DNA from: Candidatus Gastranaerophilales bacterium
Lineage (GTDB): Bacteria; Cyanobacteriota; Vampirovibrionia; Gastranaerophilales; Gastranaerophilaceae
Direction: 5' to 3'
Length of the DNA: 64,000 bases
Assembly: GCA_928722015.1 (NCBI GenBank)
Contig: CAKMWI010000011.1
Span: 124,001-188,000 of the forward strand
The notes below the pieces were generated by a model. That model was given only the letters and a program-made list of their open reading frames with translations. It was not told where the DNA came from and made no database searches. Numbering within the stretch: position 1 is the stretch's first letter; every line of letters begins with the position of its first letter. This document shows positions 63,175-64,000 of the stretch, piece by piece. The position numbers and the translations under genes are program-made.

Positions 63175-64000
63175 AACCTCTCCATCTAACAATAAATGCT
63201 TTTGGACCTTATGCAGAAAAAATTGAAATTCCATTTGATTCACTTGGAGAAAATGGACTATATCTTATAACCGGAGATACCGGAGCCGGGAAAACAACTA
63301 TTTTTGATGCAATCACATTTGCTCTTTATGGAGAAGCAAGCGGGGAATACAGAAAAGACAAGGCAGCGCTAAGAAGTGATTTTGCAGATAAAAAAAATAA
63401 GACATTCGTAATATTAAAATTTCTATGCAGAGGAGAAATTTTTACAATAAAACGCTCTCCAAAAACCCAAGACCACAATTCAGAAGTAGAATTGGTATAT
63501 CCCGATGGACGAGTATTTACTAAAGAAAAAGAAGCCGCAGAAAAAATTCAAGAACTCACCGGTATGGATAAAAAACAATTTTCTCAAATAGTCATGATTG
63601 CTCAAGGAGAATTTCAAAAACTGCTCAATGCCAAAACAGATGAACGTGTAGAAATTTTCAGAAATATATTTTCTACCAAAAATCTCCAATATTTTCAAAT
63701 TCAGCTAAATGATAAATACGTAAATACAAATTCAGAATTTTTAAAACTAAAAGACAGTATTTTACAATACATAAATCAGATTGATGCATCGGACAATGAA
63801 AATTTAGCAAACGAAATATCACGAATAAAAGAGTCAAAAAATATTTACAATCTTGCTAATCTCTCAGAAGAATTAAAAAAACAGCTAAAATCTGACGAAA
63901 CAGAAAAAAAAGAATTGGACAAAAAAAAGAAAAATATAAACAAAGATTTAGAAAAACTAAATCAAGAACTTGGAAACGCCGAAATTATACAAAAAACAAA
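63171..64000 (+). CDS. sbcC: Exonuclease subunit SbcC, N-terminal part (runs off the window)
   Basis: The first 276 residues of the Rad50-like ATPase partner of SbcD. They open MKPLHLTINAFGPYAEKIEI with the Walker A loop GDTGAGKTTIFDAI at about 37-50. The conserved FSQIVMIAQGEFQKLLNAK (Q loop region) follows. The Lys/Glu-rich coiled coil starts near residue 215 and continues past the edge of the window. Its start overlaps the sbcD stop by four bases (ATGA). Confidence 0.94.
   Translation, partial: MKPLHLTINAFGPYAEKIEIPFDSLGENGLYLITGDTGAGKTTIFDAITFALYGEASGEYRKDKAALRSDFADKKNKTFVILKFLCRGEIFTIKRSPKTQDHNSEVELVYPDGRVFTKEKEAAEKIQELTGMDKKQFSQIVMIAQGEFQKLLNAKTDERVEIFRNIFSTKNLQYFQIQLNDKYVNTNSEFLKLKDSILQYINQIDASDNENLANEISRIKESKNIYNLANLSEELKKQLKSDETEKKELDKKKKNINKDLEKLNQELGNAEIIQKT

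Noticed and set aside
1..64000. CRISPR array, insertion sequence, prophage or rRNA in the window.
   Set aside because: No regularly spaced direct repeats, transposase motifs, phage structural genes or rRNA sequences were seen on reading through.

Overview
This AT-rich window (about 30% GC by eye) holds roughly 52 protein genes and one tRNA. The content suggests a fermentative, non-photosynthetic bacterium with a Gram-negative type envelope. It has CMP-Kdo-type sugar activation (KdsB- and KdsC-like proteins), a type IV pilus PilM/N/O module, pyruvate phosphate dikinase, a cyanobacterial-length SigA-type sigma factor and a low-GC codon bias. Several large proteins have no recognisable domain and carry short Asn-rich N-termini with an F-G or F-x-G element. 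My best inference is a gut Vampirovibrionia/Gastranaerophilales (Melainabacteria-type) genome. This rests on gene content and style, with no marker-gene comparison.

Layout. 0-9 kb: end of a LysM protein; a DtxR-type metal regulator with an operator over its own promoter, in a two-gene operon with a His-tailed membrane protein; then a leftward block with a helicase-nuclease, a PcfJ-like unknown and a membrane protein preceded by a structured RNA (9001-9173) that has its own promoter and terminator. 9-16 kb: small metabolic genes (flavin reductase-like, GNAT, EamA transporter, DJ-1/PfpI, HD phosphohydrolase, phosphoglucose isomerase, cupin). 15.9-26 kb: a nine-gene leftward surface-glycan operon. 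It contains a candidate module for a CMP-activated keto-deoxy sugar: two aldolase families, a HAD phosphatase and a KdsB-like cytidylyltransferase. 26-31 kb: a large unknown protein, then glf and a GT2 glycosyltransferase. 31-35 kb: two secreted proteins (one a degenerate M48-like protein) and a four-domain sulfur-handling flavoprotein divergent from an ArsR regulator, with both promoters inside one symmetric 50-bp operator.

35-48 kb: tRNA-Ala(TGC), glutaredoxin, pyruvate phosphate dikinase, an unknown protein, the operon kdsC-like/TPR/lysC, a histidine kinase and the operon nadA/trmH-family methyltransferase/sigA. 48-57 kb: a PilM-PilN fusion and PilO, a radical SAM protein, a second HMGL-type aldolase, a response regulator, aroC, an aldose 1-epimerase and three matrixin-like secreted metalloproteases with different third zinc ligands. 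57-64 kb: UvrD/PcrA helicase, rnhA, a TPR protein, an unknown membrane protein and sbcD with the start of sbcC.

I saw no CRISPR array, insertion sequence, rRNA or prophage. The strongest candidates for something undescribed are the structured leader RNA at 9.0-9.2 kb, the symmetric sulfur-responsive switch at 34.6 kb and the CMP-ulosonate-type module at 17-20.8 kb.
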